A stretch of DNA of 64,000 nucleotides from Shewanella marina JCM 15074 (GTDB lineage: Bacteria > Pseudomonadota > Gammaproteobacteria > Enterobacterales > Shewanellaceae), in contig NZ_BALM01000011.1 in assembly GCF_000614975.1 (NCBI RefSeq), forward strand, positions 1 to 64,000. Reading direction: 5' to 3'. The position numbers were made by a program, and so were the translations under genes. Position 1 is the stretch's first letter. Each line of letters opens with the position of its first letter. This document shows, piece after piece, positions 17,828 through 26,627 of this stretch. The notes below the pieces were generated by a model. The model saw only the letters and a program-made list of their open reading frames with translations. It was not told the DNA's origin and did no database searches.

Positions 17828-18694
17828 ATGAAGATATTAGTTGCGATGACTCAATGGGTATCCGGGATACTGCTATTAGCATTGACCAGCGTTAATGCAG
17901 TGGCTCAAGAGGCACCTGTAAAACGTATTATTGCTTTATCTCCCCATGCGGTTGAAATGCTGTTTGCTATTGGTGCAGGTGAGCAAATTGTGGCGGCAAC
18001 TGATCATGCTGATTATCCTAAACAAGCGTTGGATATTCCTCGTATTGGTGGCTATTACGGGGTGGTGATTGAAAAAGTATTGGCGCTTAAACCTGATTTA
18101 ATCGTCACTTGGGGCGATGGAAATAAATCTGAAGATATTGAACAGCTGAAAAAGTTAGGTTTTAAGGTGTTTGATAGCAGCCCTAAAGCGCTTGATGATG
18201 TGGCGGTCAATATGATTAGCTTAGGTAAATTGACAGGGCATGAACAACAAGCGCAACAAGTTGCTGAAAAATATCGACAGCAAATTAATGGGTTGCAGCA
18301 AAAGTATGCTGAAAAATTGCCTATAAAAGTTTTTTATCAGCTATGGGGTAGACCATTAATGACAGTGTCTAATAATAGCTGGATTGAACAAATTATAGAG
18401 ATCTGCCACGGTCAAAATGTGTTTGCTAATTCGTGGAATGAATACCCTCAAATAAGTACTGAGAATGTATTAGTGACCAAGCCACAGGTGATTTTACAAT
18501 CAAATGATCCCAGTAATTTAGATGCGGTGAATTGGCTTAATTGGCCTGAAATACCAGCTGTTGAAATGAACAATGTTTTTGTGATGAATGCCGATTATTT
18601 GCATCGAGCTGGGCCGAGAACGCCACTTGGGGTCGCCCAAGTGTGCAATGCGCTGCAAAAAGGTCGACAACATATTCATTCGAGTGTTGAATAA
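17828..18694 (+). CDS. btuF: Cobalamin-binding periplasmic protein
   Basis: BtuF captures cobalamin in the periplasm and delivers it to BtuCD. The 288-residue protein starts at ATG 17828, one base after the cobO stop, and has a signal peptide (about residues 1-23, ending near VNAVAQ). It is of the helical-backbone binding-protein type: RIIALSPHAVEMLFAIGAG, DHADYPKQA, LKPDLIVTWG, and YQLWGRPLMT in the C-lobe. It closes the operon and is followed by a terminator. Confidence 0.92.
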   Translation: MKILVAMTQWVSGILLLALTSVNAVAQEAPVKRIIALSPHAVEMLFAIGAGEQIVAATDHADYPKQALDIPRIGGYYGVVIEKVLALKPDLIVTWGDGNKSEDIEQLKKLGFKVFDSSPKALDDVAVNMISLGKLTGHEQQAQQVAEKYRQQINGLQQKYAEKLPIKVFYQLWGRPLMTVSNNSWIEQIIEICHGQNVFANSWNEYPQISTENVLVTKPQVILQSNDPSNLDAVNWLNWPEIPAVEMNNVFVMNADYLHRAGPRTPLGVAQVCNALQKGRQHIHSSVE

Positions 18695-18710
18695 CTCTAT
18701 ATATACTATA

Positions 18711-18746
18711 AAAAGGCTTAATTATTTAATAATTAAGCCTTTTTTA
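18711..18746 (+). terminator. Intrinsic terminator of B12 operon
   Basis: A long AT-rich stem starts at AGGCTTAATTATT (18714-18726), pairs with AATAATTAAGCCT (18728-18740) and runs into a T-run (18739-18745). It is placed 17 bases after the btuF stop. Confidence 0.85.
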
Positions 18747-18980
18747 CTCCACCACAAGTACGATTTAATTCCCCTGTCGCTAAATTACCATTTGCTTAAA
18801 TCATAACTATATTTCAATTAGTTAAGCTATAGCTGTAACAATAATGGACTAGTTATTTTGGGTTATTTCGGGCACGTATTGCCGACGACTATGCCGCTGA
18901 ACCATCATTCTTGTTATTATTGATTTTAACAATGCATTTACAAGTGTATTGTTGGCTACCAGTAATACAGGGATGTAGTG

Positions 18981-19382
18981 ATGATTAATCGGTTTATTTT
19001 ATTATCAATATTAGTGCTGTTGCCATGCAGCCTGCCGCTGCAGGCTCAAGATCATGATATTGAAATTAGTGGTTTAGTGATTGATCGTACCTTAACCCGC
19101 TTTGGTAAAGATTTTAATTTTTACTATGCCAGCTATTGGCGAGACCTGCCTTTTACCCAAGGATTTAATGTCACATTAATTGAGCAAGTATTTCCGCAAG
19201 CAGGGACTTCATTAACCCTATTAATTAATGATATTCAAATATATAAAACCTATTTTGGTCGCCGTGCCAGCCCCATAAAAGAAAGAGCTGAGCAGGCCAT
19301 ATTATTGACCATTGATCATATCGCCAATACCAGAGCGAATGCATTAATGGGTGAACTTGCTGATGTAAATAATGGATTCTAG
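18981..19382 (+). CDS. csgE: Curli assembly protein CsgE
   Basis: CsgE is the periplasmic factor that guides curli subunits to the CsgG pore. The 133-residue protein has a signal peptide ending near LPLQAQD, then EISGLVIDRTLTRFGKDF, FYYASYWRD and, later, the conserved QVFPQAGTSLTLLIND and YKTYFGRR. The start ATG 18981 is preceded by AGGGA (18969-18973). csgF follows 9 bases later and csgG overlaps csgF, so the three form an operon. No CsgA, CsgB or CsgD gene lies in the window. Confidence 0.92.
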   Translation: MINRFILLSILVLLPCSLPLQAQDHDIEISGLVIDRTLTRFGKDFNFYYASYWRDLPFTQGFNVTLIEQVFPQAGTSLTLLINDIQIYKTYFGRRASPIKERAEQAILLTIDHIANTRANALMGELADVNNGF

Positions 19383-19391
19383 GAAGGAATT

Positions 19392-19781
19392 ATGTTGAAC
19401 AGGATGTTGATTATATTATTCATATTTAGTGCCAATGCTACCGCTACTGAATTAGTTTATACCCCGATTAACCCTAGCTTTGGCGGTTCTCCGCTAAATG
19501 CTTCTTTTTTGCTGAGCAAGGCGCAGTCTCAAAATGATCATACCGCTGAAAGTCGTGAAAAAGACTTTGTCACGCGTTTTAAAGAATCACTAGAACGTAA
19601 CATTATTAACTCGATTACTCGTGGTGTGGCAAATGGTGAAATAACAGAAGGGGTTTACGATACTGGTGACTTTCGCGTTGAGGTTGCTTCGACGGGGGGC
19701 GGTGTGATGTTAACCATTACCAATATAGTCTCTGGTGAGGTGACTGTGATTGAGATGCCTACATTTGGAGGTGGCCTATGA
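19392..19781 (+). CDS. csgF: Curli assembly protein CsgF
   Basis: CsgF is exported and couples the CsgG pore to nucleation of curli fibres on the cell surface. The 129-residue protein has a short signal peptide, then the signature ELVYTPINPSFGGSPLNAS that binds inside CsgG, a Gln/Asn-containing neck, and a C-terminal domain. The stop overlaps the csgG start by 4 bases. Confidence 0.93.
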   Translation: MLNRMLIILFIFSANATATELVYTPINPSFGGSPLNASFLLSKAQSQNDHTAESREKDFVTRFKESLERNIINSITRGVANGEITEGVYDTGDFRVEVASTGGGVMLTITNIVSGEVTVIEMPTFGGGL

Positions 19782-20533
19782 GGTTAATCTTCAGTGGCAT
19801 CATCGCATTATTACTTAGTGGTTGTAGTTTAGTGCCAAAACCTGATCTTAATATATCCGCTGCAGAAGTGAACCCTATTAGTGCCACCATGCGTCAATTG
19901 GCGCAGCAACCAGGGCCTAAATATCCTATTCCAGTATCTGTATATTCATTTAGAGACCAAACTGGGCAATATAAACCACAAGCTAATGTGAGTTCATTCT
20001 CAACAGCCGTGACACAAGGTGCCACTTCAATGTTGGTGCAAACTTTACTTGATTCAAAGTGGTTCACTCCGCTTGAACGTGAAGGACTGCAAAACTTACT
20101 CACTGAGCGAAAGATAAGCCAAAAGCAACAAGTTAACGGCAACAATGTTCCATCATTGACCCATGCTAGATTGCTGCTAGAGGGCGGCATCATTAGTTAT
20201 GAGTCAAATATTAGTACAGGCGGTAGCGGGGTTGAATATTATGGTATTGGCGCATCTGAGCTGTATCGTGAGGATCAAGTTACCATCTATTTACGCGCAG
20301 TGGATGTTCATACCGGTAAAGTGCTCTTGTCTGTTAACACCAGTAAACGGGTGTTTTCACAAGAAATGCGCGCAGGACTATTTCGTTATACAAGTTTGAA
20401 TCGCCTAGCAGAGGCTGAAATTGGATTCTCAACCAATGAACCAGTGCAATACTGTGTGCTACAGGCGATTGAACTGGCCGTTGCTGAACTCATTGAAAAG
20501 GGCATATCACAAGGATTTTGGTCGGTTAGTTAA
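19778..20533 (+). CDS. csgG: Curli production assembly/transport outer-membrane lipoprotein CsgG
   Basis: CsgG forms the outer-membrane pore for curli subunits. The 251-residue precursor has a lipobox at LLLSGCS with the acylated Cys near residue 16. The body follows E. coli CsgG closely: SVYSFRDQTGQYKP, SSFSTAVTQGATSMLV, KWFTPLEREGLQNLL, and VNTSKRVFSQEMRAGLFRY. It ends by overlapping the convergent TetR gene by 4 bases. Confidence 0.94.
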   Translation: MRLIFSGIIALLLSGCSLVPKPDLNISAAEVNPISATMRQLAQQPGPKYPIPVSVYSFRDQTGQYKPQANVSSFSTAVTQGATSMLVQTLLDSKWFTPLEREGLQNLLTERKISQKQQVNGNNVPSLTHARLLLEGGIISYESNISTGGSGVEYYGIGASELYREDQVTIYLRAVDVHTGKVLLSVNTSKRVFSQEMRAGLFRYTSLNRLAEAEIGFSTNEPVQYCVLQAIELAVAELIEKGISQGFWSVS

Positions 20534-21114
20534 CGGGGGCCAATTGCCTGCCAGAATAATTGAAAACTGGCCTGTTTATAACGCTCATTTTGCCATAGGT
20601 GCGGTTGCTCAATATAAAAGTGGCTGAGTGTTAAAAACTGGCCATGACAAGTTTCTAACATAAGATCCATTGGGTAATCGGCGACCAGTGATTGTTGCTG
20701 ACCTTGTACCAATAAGGGTTCCAGTAATTGATAAACACTTGCTAGAGCTTGTTGTTTAATGGCTTTGTTAATCGTGGCAGATTGTGAATATTGTTGGAAA
20801 AAACGCTGTTTAAGCGGATTTTCCATTGCCCATTCAATGGCGCCAAACCATATCTGCTGGGCTAATTGTTGCAGTGTTAAGTTTGGCGCTTGTTGACGGA
20901 TTTGCATGACATGATTAGCAAACTCTTGCTTTATTGATAAATAGAGTTGCTCAATTAACTTGTCTTTGCTACTAAAATGGTGGAATAGCGTTCCTGTTGC
21001 TACCTGAGCTTGCTTCGCAATTGAGGCCGTAGAGGTTGCATAAAATCCTTGCTCAACAAACAGCAATAAAGCAGCATCAAAAATTTGTTGTTTTTTCTGA
21101 GATAACTTAGCCAT
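20530..21114 (-). CDS. TetR/AcrR family transcriptional regulator
   Basis: This 194-residue repressor has an N-terminal helix-turn-helix (QIFDAALLLFVEQGFYATST, then VATGTLFHHFSSKDKL) and a variable ligand-binding C-terminal domain. Its ATG overlaps the stop of the upstream aldehyde dehydrogenase gene (TAATG), so the two are translationally coupled. The perfect palindrome at 22570-22595, in front of the dehydrogenase gene, is its likely operator, giving an autoregulated aldehyde-responsive unit. Confidence 0.88.
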   Translation of the reverse strand: MAKLSQKKQQIFDAALLLFVEQGFYATSTASIAKQAQVATGTLFHHFSSKDKLIEQLYLSIKQEFANHVMQIRQQAPNLTLQQLAQQIWFGAIEWAMENPLKQRFFQQYSQSATINKAIKQQALASVYQLLEPLLVQGQQQSLVADYPMDLMLETCHGQFLTLSHFYIEQPHLWQNERYKQASFQLFWQAIGPR

Positions 21115-22541
21115 TAGCGCATAAATATCTTAAACAGTAACTGTTGGATTTTATTGCCATAGGGTGGATGTACCAATTTGCCGGTATTGAAACGCCCTCT
21201 GCTCAGTACTGTTTTAGCGTGACTAAAGCTTAAGAAGCCCTCTTTACCATGATAATGGCCCATGCCCGATGGTCCAATGCCACCAAAAGGCGCATCGTCT
21301 GCGGCTACATGAAATACCGTCTCATTAACACAGACTCCGCCGGAATGGGTGCGACTAATAATCTGTTGGCTCGTCGTCTGCTCGAAACTCATAATATAAA
21401 GTGCTAACGGACGAGGACGTTGATTAACGTAGCTAATCGCTTGTTCAAGGTCATCATAAGCAACAATAGGCAGCAGTGGTCCAAAAATTTCTTGCTGCAT
21501 AACAAGCATAGAATCTGTGACTTGGCTGATAAGCTGCGTGGCCATTTTTCGCTGCGGAATATCAATACTATTACTGGTGACTGGTTCGACTTGCGCCCCT
21601 TGTTGTTTGGCATCTTCAATAACTGCCAGCAAGCGTTCAAATTGACGTAAATTAATCACATTTGAATAGTCTTGATTGTCGATAAAATTAGGATAAAGTT
21701 GTTCAAATTTAGTTTTATAAGCATCAATGAAAGCTTGTTGTTTATCTTTCGGGAGCAAGACATAGTCTGGTGATACACAAATTTGCCCTGCATTTAAACA
21801 TTTACCAAATATCATCCGTTCAACTGCAATATCTATGTCCATATCAGGTGCAATAATAACGGGCGATTTACCACCGAGCTCTAACGTCACTGGGGTTAAA
21901 TTCTCGGCGGCCGCACGCATTACATGCTTGGCGACTTCGGTTGAGCCAGTAAAGAGTAAGTGGTCAAATGGTAGCGCTGAAAATTGGGCGGCAACATCAG
22001 CTTCACCTTCCACAATATAGACCTGTTCATCACTGAATACTTGGGCGACAATTTGTTTGATGACTTGGTTTACCGCTGGCGTGAATTCACTCAGTTTGAT
22101 CATGGCATGGTTGCCAGCAGCCACTGCGGTAATTAATGGCCCTAAACTGAGCATAACCGGGAAATTCCATGGCACGATAATGCCGATAACGCCTAATGGT
22201 TGGTAATGTACTTTGACATTGGCAGGCGCTAATAATAAGCCTGCGTGGCGGCGGCTAGGTTTTATCCATTTGGCTAAATGTTTACGAGTGTAATTGATCT
22301 GGTTAATACAAGGCATAACATCAGCAAGCAAAGTATCAAAGCTGGCTCGATGTCCATAATCATTAGCGAGCGCGCTGACAATATGTTGCTGATGTTGGAT
22401 GAGTGCATGCTTAAGTTGGTTTAATTTGTCGAGCCGAGTTTGGAAGTCAAAGCCACCGCTTTGCTCAAAACTATGACGTTGTTTTTGCAATTGGGTAATA
22501 AGTGCTGAAGCTTGATTTTGTTGTGTATTAACCCTATCCAT
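21114..22541 (-). CDS. Coniferyl-aldehyde-dehydrogenase-like aldehyde dehydrogenase
   Basis: This 475-residue NAD(P)-dependent aldehyde dehydrogenase belongs to the class 3-like group annotated as coniferyl aldehyde dehydrogenase. It has PWNFPVMLSLGPLITAVAAGN, the NAD-binding FTGSTEVAKHVM, the catalytic Glu in TLELGGKSPVII, and the catalytic Cys in NAGQICVSPDYVL. The C-terminus is basic and hydrophobic (KIQQLLFKIFMR), which may favour membrane association as in fatty-aldehyde dehydrogenases. The real substrate is unknown, and detoxification of lipid-derived or aromatic aldehydes is plausible. It is transcribed ahead of its TetR regulator. Confidence 0.87.
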   Translation of the reverse strand: MDRVNTQQNQASALITQLQKQRHSFEQSGGFDFQTRLDKLNQLKHALIQHQQHIVSALANDYGHRASFDTLLADVMPCINQINYTRKHLAKWIKPSRRHAGLLLAPANVKVHYQPLGVIGIIVPWNFPVMLSLGPLITAVAAGNHAMIKLSEFTPAVNQVIKQIVAQVFSDEQVYIVEGEADVAAQFSALPFDHLLFTGSTEVAKHVMRAAAENLTPVTLELGGKSPVIIAPDMDIDIAVERMIFGKCLNAGQICVSPDYVLLPKDKQQAFIDAYKTKFEQLYPNFIDNQDYSNVINLRQFERLLAVIEDAKQQGAQVEPVTSNSIDIPQRKMATQLISQVTDSMLVMQQEIFGPLLPIVAYDDLEQAISYVNQRPRPLALYIMSFEQTTSQQIISRTHSGGVCVNETVFHVAADDAPFGGIGPSGMGHYHGKEGFLSFSHAKTVLSRGRFNTGKLVHPPYGNKIQQLLFKIFMR

Positions 22542-22569
22542 GTTGACACCTTATTTGTTATAAAAACAA

Positions 22570-22595
22570 TTAAACCGACTAGTCAGTCGGTTTAA
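22570..22595. promoter_or_regulatory. Palindromic TetR-type operator
   Basis: Perfect 11-base arms TTAAACCGACT and AGTCGGTTTAA surround the 4-base spacer AGTC. The site lies 29 bases upstream of the aldehyde dehydrogenase start. Length and symmetry fit binding by a dimer of the TetR protein encoded at the end of this two-gene unit. Confidence 0.75.
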
Positions 22596-22691
22596 CATAG
22601 CGTGCTTAATTGGACGGGGCAATAGCTCAATAGTCGCTCAACAGAAGTGCCTTGAGCTGAACGAGCTTAAGTGCTTCTAGAAATAACAGCT

Positions 22692-24029
22692 TCAGGTCGT
22701 TTGGCTATTATAGTTTTGCAGTTGCTGTTGTAACTCTTTCAATTGCTGTAAGCGTTGCTGAGTCAAATAAGCTTGCCACTGTTGTTTGGAGGTATTGGGC
22801 GTCAGTAAACTGAGTAGATGGGCGGTACTATCACGATAATTTAACCATGCACGTTGAGTTTGCTTTAGATCATCAAAATGAAAGCTAATATTGAAGTCAG
22901 TTACGGGATGAGCACGCAGGTTTTTTCTAAGCTGTCGGTAGACTTGATTTAGAGCCTTATCTTCAGCGCTGAAATCGACCACGACAGGATGACTTAATAG
23001 CGCCACTTGATTATAAATCCAATCAATATAGTGCTGCTTTTGTTGATTGATATCTTCAATGATCATGCCTGAACGGCTAGTGCCTGCATAAAGTTGTTCT
23101 CCAATCGCGCGTAATTGGGCAAAAGTCGCAAATTCATTGTAGCTGTCATCAAGTGCCATTAATAATTGTTGGTGCTGTGGCTTATGCAGTAACTGCTGTT
23201 TGATTTTTGATAACTGCAATTGTTGCTGTTTAGCCTGCTTTTGGGCATCGCGATTAGCACAAAAACTCATGCCCATACCGCTGGTAATATAGTGACAAAT
23301 ATTGAATGTTTGGCTGCTATAGTTCTGTAACCAAAATTGATAACGTTCTTCAACCGCAGTTTCTAACTCTGCGGGGACTTCACTGCCTCGGCAAATAATT
23401 TGCAATACCAGCTGATTGGTTTTATTGGCATAAATGGGGTTATGCGAAACACGCTCAGCGAGTTGCCATGTTTGATAGATATCACCATGGTGGATTAAGT
23501 AACTTTGCTGATCTGCTTCGGTTAAATCAGCTAAGTTAAATGTACCTGCATTGACGCATTGCTGCAGGCTTTGACGGCTGTTTACCGCTAAATGGGGTTG
23601 CTGTTTCTTCTGTAGTTTGACTAATTCGAGTGCGCGCTCAGGAGAGGCATTTTGTAAGTATCTGGCGCGGGTAAATAATACCTCAATAGCATCGTCTAGC
23701 GCAGGACTGTAGCCCAGTTGTACCGCTTTTTCATAATAGTTGATTGCTTGTTCATTGCTGACAACATAACGATATGCCAGTTGGTAATAGGCTTCACCAC
23801 TGTCTAATTGTGCTGCTTTGACGTAAAGGTTTTGGGCTAACTGAGTTTGACCTTGTTCGAACAGTTGATTGGCTTGTTGCAGCAACAGCGTTATTGATTG
23901 TGACGGAGCTATTTGAGATGACCGCAGCTCAATATGTTGAGTATTAACTGAGGCTGATGCCGCGTTAACATTAAAGAACAACGTTGATAGCAATGAGCAG
24001 AGTAAAGCTGGGTACATCAGAAAACGCAT
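22692..24029 (-). CDS. Exported Sel1/TPR-like repeat protein of unknown function
   Basis: The product is about 445 residues from ATG 24029, which follows GGAG; an in-frame upstream TTG has no ribosome binding site. A signal peptide (MRFLMYPALLCSLLSTLFF) is followed by Sel1/TPR-like hairpins in roughly the first third (ANQLFEQGQTQLAQNLYVKA, EAYYQLAYRYV, AINYYEKAVQLGYSPA). The rest is Gln- and Leu-rich and helical, with three or four Cys (ICRGSE, NICHYITSGMGMSFC). I do not recognise a specific family. It is divergent from the UspA gene. Confidence 0.6.
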   Translation of the reverse strand: MRFLMYPALLCSLLSTLFFNVNAASASVNTQHIELRSSQIAPSQSITLLLQQANQLFEQGQTQLAQNLYVKAAQLDSGEAYYQLAYRYVVSNEQAINYYEKAVQLGYSPALDDAIEVLFTRARYLQNASPERALELVKLQKKQQPHLAVNSRQSLQQCVNAGTFNLADLTEADQQSYLIHHGDIYQTWQLAERVSHNPIYANKTNQLVLQIICRGSEVPAELETAVEERYQFWLQNYSSQTFNICHYITSGMGMSFCANRDAQKQAKQQQLQLSKIKQQLLHKPQHQQLLMALDDSYNEFATFAQLRAIGEQLYAGTSRSGMIIEDINQQKQHYIDWIYNQVALLSHPVVVDFSAEDKALNQVYRQLRKNLRAHPVTDFNISFHFDDLKQTQRAWLNYRDSTAHLLSLLTPNTSKQQWQAYLTQQRLQQLKELQQQLQNYNSQTT

Positions 24030-24230
24030 GGAGGCTCCATCACAAAACAGTAACAATAGAATAATTCATTACAACTACATTAGGGATTAATAATAAGTTG
24101 TGTATCTCCCATTCTACTTGAATTTTTGTTATTAATTAATAGAAGTGTGATGCTGATATATTGATCTTATTGTTAATGGCGTATCTAATTGTTAACAACT
24201 AGAATCAAATCAATACAACAGAGTGAGGCG

Positions 24231-24665
24231 ATGATGAGAAACAAACCGATATTATGGCCAACAGATTTTTCTGAAACAGCCGCACATGCATTAAGCTATG
24301 CCATTGAAATGGCAAATTTATATGATGTTGATTTACGTATTTTGCATGTTGTTGAACAGCCATATGGTTATGAAAATTACCAAATTATGGCAATTACTCC
24401 ACAAGAGCTCGCAGATAGTATGGAACTGGCCGCGGCTCAAAAAATGAATGATTTATTAGCAAAATTAAAAATGACATTGAAGGTCGATACTGTTATTCGT
24501 CATGGGCAAGCGATTGAGCAGATAATTGAAGAAGCTGAGCAGGCTGATGTGGGGATGATTGTGATAGCTTCACATGGCCGCACTGGCATTGATCACTTCT
24601 TACATAGTAATGTCGCTGAAGCGGTTGCAAACGGTTCTAAATGTCCGGTGCTCGTGGTTAAATAA
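24231..24665 (+). CDS. Universal stress protein UspA family
   Basis: This single-domain Usp of about 144 residues begins RNKPILWPTDFSETAAHAL and has the C-terminal nucleotide-binding pattern IVIASHGRTGIDHFLHSNVAE with KCPVLVVK at the end. The family binds ATP or acts in stress survival. The in-frame TTG at 24189 is rejected in favour of the tandem ATGs at 24231 and 24234, which follow GAGTGAGG. The gene is monocistronic and convergent with the DUF924 gene. Confidence 0.9.
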   Translation: MMRNKPILWPTDFSETAAHALSYAIEMANLYDVDLRILHVVEQPYGYENYQIMAITPQELADSMELAAAQKMNDLLAKLKMTLKVDTVIRHGQAIEQIIEEAEQADVGMIVIASHGRTGIDHFLHSNVAEAVANGSKCPVLVVK

Positions 24666-24666
24666 A

Positions 24667-25209
24667 TTAAAAACTTGAGCCAGGCTGATTGAGAAAATCA
24701 AGTTCAGCTTGGCTAGATTCGCGTCCTAAAATCGCATTACGATGTGGATAGCGACCAAATCGGTCAATAATAGCTTTATGGCTTAATTCATATCCCAATT
24801 GTGCTTTTGCAGCTTCTCTATTAAATAAAATCTCAGCGACCTCATGAATTTGTTTTGATTCACTGTGCATATAAGGCATATATAAAAACGGAATATGTTT
24901 GGTTTTTAATTGAGTATCAATATGTAATGCAACGGCCTCTTGCGCTAATACCAAGGCTATATTATCAGCGGCAAATGCTTGTGGAGTGTCGCGGTAGATA
25001 TTACGTGAAAATTGATCAAGTACGATGATCTCGGCTAGACGTCCTTCAGGAGTACTACGCCAATGATATAATTCCCCCAGTTTCGCTTGCTCCAACACAG
25101 ATTGATATCTCTGGCGTAGTAATTGATCAAATTCAAGATCTTTTACCCACCAACATTGACAGTCTATCTCTTCAAACCAAAAGTTTAAGATTTCATCAGG
25201 GGTTATCAT
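24667..25209 (-). CDS. DUF924 family protein
   Basis: This 180-residue soluble protein has the hallmarks of DUF924: EILNFWFEEID and WWVKDLEFDQLL at the N-terminus, then RLAEIIVLDQFSRNIYRDTP and PFLYMPYMHSES, and RFGRYPHRNAILGRESS near the C-terminus. The family is an all-helical TPR-like fold of unknown biochemical role. It ends 1 base after the convergent UspA gene, leaving no room for a separate terminator. Confidence 0.88.
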   Translation of the reverse strand: MITPDEILNFWFEEIDCQCWWVKDLEFDQLLRQRYQSVLEQAKLGELYHWRSTPEGRLAEIIVLDQFSRNIYRDTPQAFAADNIALVLAQEAVALHIDTQLKTKHIPFLYMPYMHSESKQIHEVAEILFNREAAKAQLGYELSHKAIIDRFGRYPHRNAILGRESSQAELDFLNQPGSSF

Positions 25210-25311
25210 TAGCCATGCTTCCGTTTCAGTGGTTAACGATTTACTTTAGCCTTAGATTGCGCATAAAATCAACTAACGCTTTATCTATAGACCAAATTAT
25301 AAGTATTACAA

Positions 25312-25641
25312 ATGGATAGAATTACTATGCTCGATCCTAACAATAGCTCAAAACAGCAGAAAGCCTTCCTACGTAAGCTTTACTTGGCACATCTTATCAA
25401 GAGTGAGTCTCATAATTTACTGTCATTAACTCAATTAACTGGGATGCCTCGCCGCACGTTGCAAGATGCCATTGCAGCATTCGCTGATATAGGTATTGAA
25501 TGCCAGTTTGTTCAATCTGGTGTCCGCAACAATGCGGGCTATTATCAGATCGATGCTAGCGGTCCAATCAATTTAGATTGGGTTGCTGATCACCTTGAGC
25601 AGATAGCATTATTACTGGAAATATCCGCAAGCAATAATTGA
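25312..25641 (+). CDS. Winged helix-turn-helix DNA-binding protein (HTH_43-like)
   Basis: This small protein of 109 residues (104 if the second ATG at 25327 is used) has a DNA-binding fold: an N-terminal helical region (KAFLRKLYLAHLIKSE), a helix-turn-helix SLTQLTGMPRRTLQDAI, a wing with RNNAGYYQID, and a C-terminal helix. It resembles the short winged-helix family PF09904 seen in Vibrio and Shewanella. Targets are unknown. It stands alone, followed by a 420-base non-coding region. Confidence 0.75.
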   Translation: MDRITMLDPNNSSKQQKAFLRKLYLAHLIKSESHNLLSLTQLTGMPRRTLQDAIAAFADIGIECQFVQSGVRNNAGYYQIDASGPINLDWVADHLEQIALLLEISASNN

Positions 25642-26060
25642 AATAATATTCAGAATAATATTATTTAAAGTTTAAATTAGTTTAGGTTTTATTTATAAAA
25701 TAATAAAATTGATACATTATGCAATACTTGTTTAAATAATATTAAATAAGCAGTGAATTAATTATGTGACCTAATTTACATTATTAATTTATTCTTATTC
25801 ACCAATAATTAAATATATGCAATATTAGCGCCGCATAGTTAAGCGGCGCGTGTTTATTTTCTGCTAATTAACTTGCCTTTGAAATTAAATAATAATATGT
25901 GAAATTTAATTACCTCTTATGATTTTTAATCATGAGTATGGCTTCGTATATTCTAAATTTAATGATGTTTTTATTTGTTTATGTAATTTAAATACAAAAC
26001 AAGGCTTGTTTAGAGATCAAATAATTTGGTCATTAACTGAAAATAAGCATAGGAGTTGGT
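25642..26060. other. AT-rich intergenic region
   Basis: The 419-base gap is very AT-rich and has no credible ORF. It holds a GC-rich hairpin (see 25828-25860) and an inverted repeat ATGATT-TTT-AATCAT at 25919-25933 that could be an operator for the downstream oxidoreductase-nupC pair. The remainder shows nothing I can identify. Confidence 0.5.
25828..25860 (+). terminator. GC-rich hairpin with T-rich tail, terminator or sRNA 3' end
   Basis: GCGCCGC (25828-25834) pairs with GCGGCGC (25843-25849) around an 8-base loop and is followed by TGTTTATTTT. It lies about 190 bases past the winged-helix gene. It could be that gene's terminator or the 3' end of a small RNA transcribed within the gap. Confidence 0.5.
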
Positions 26061-26609
26061 GTGAGTATTTTATTGGTATCTGGCCATCCTGATTTGCAGC
26101 GCTCTGTCGCTAATCAGGCCATTTTGTCTGAGTTATCAGCAACCGAGATACAGTGTCGTTTACTCGATAAATTGTATCCTGACTATCAAATTGATGTTTT
26201 GCAAGAGCAACAAGCATTGTTGGCAGCTGATGTTATTATTTTTCAGTTTCCTCTGTATTGGTCGACTTATCCTGCATTAATGAAGCTGTGGTTTGACGAA
26301 GTGTTTACTTATAACTTTGCTTTTGGTCCAAATGGCAGCCAGTTAAAAGATAAAAAAGTGATTTTGTCGATTACTTGCGGTGCAACTGCAGAATCTTACG
26401 CACCTGAACAATTTAATTTCTTAGATATCAATCATTACCTGCAAGCAGCTATGCATCCTGTTAATGCTGCGCAAATGGACATTGTTGACACTATTCTCAC
26501 CTTTGAAATGAACTCTACCCCTGATGAAGGTGGTGATCAGCAACAAGTGATGCAGTTAGCGCAACAGCACAGCCAACGGATATTGGCCTCAATCCAACAA
26601 TATAGTTAA
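26061..26609 (+). CDS. NAD(P)H oxidoreductase, flavodoxin-like fold (KefF/NQO family)
   Basis: This 182-residue flavoprotein uses GTG 26061 preceded by AGGAG. It has ILLVSGHPDLQRSVANQAIL at the N-terminus (flavin-phosphate loop), VIIFQFPLYWSTYPALMKLW and a further Tyr/Phe-rich segment, typical of the quinone reductase/KefF group. Such proteins reduce quinones or electrophiles, or regulate Kef potassium channels, but no kef gene is adjacent. It is followed after 18 bases by nupC. Confidence 0.85.
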   Translation: MSILLVSGHPDLQRSVANQAILSELSATEIQCRLLDKLYPDYQIDVLQEQQALLAADVIIFQFPLYWSTYPALMKLWFDEVFTYNFAFGPNGSQLKDKKVILSITCGATAESYAPEQFNFLDINHYLQAAMHPVNAAQMDIVDTILTFEMNSTPDEGGDQQQVMQLAQQHSQRILASIQQYS

Positions 26610-26627
26610 TTTTTAGGATATTTTATT

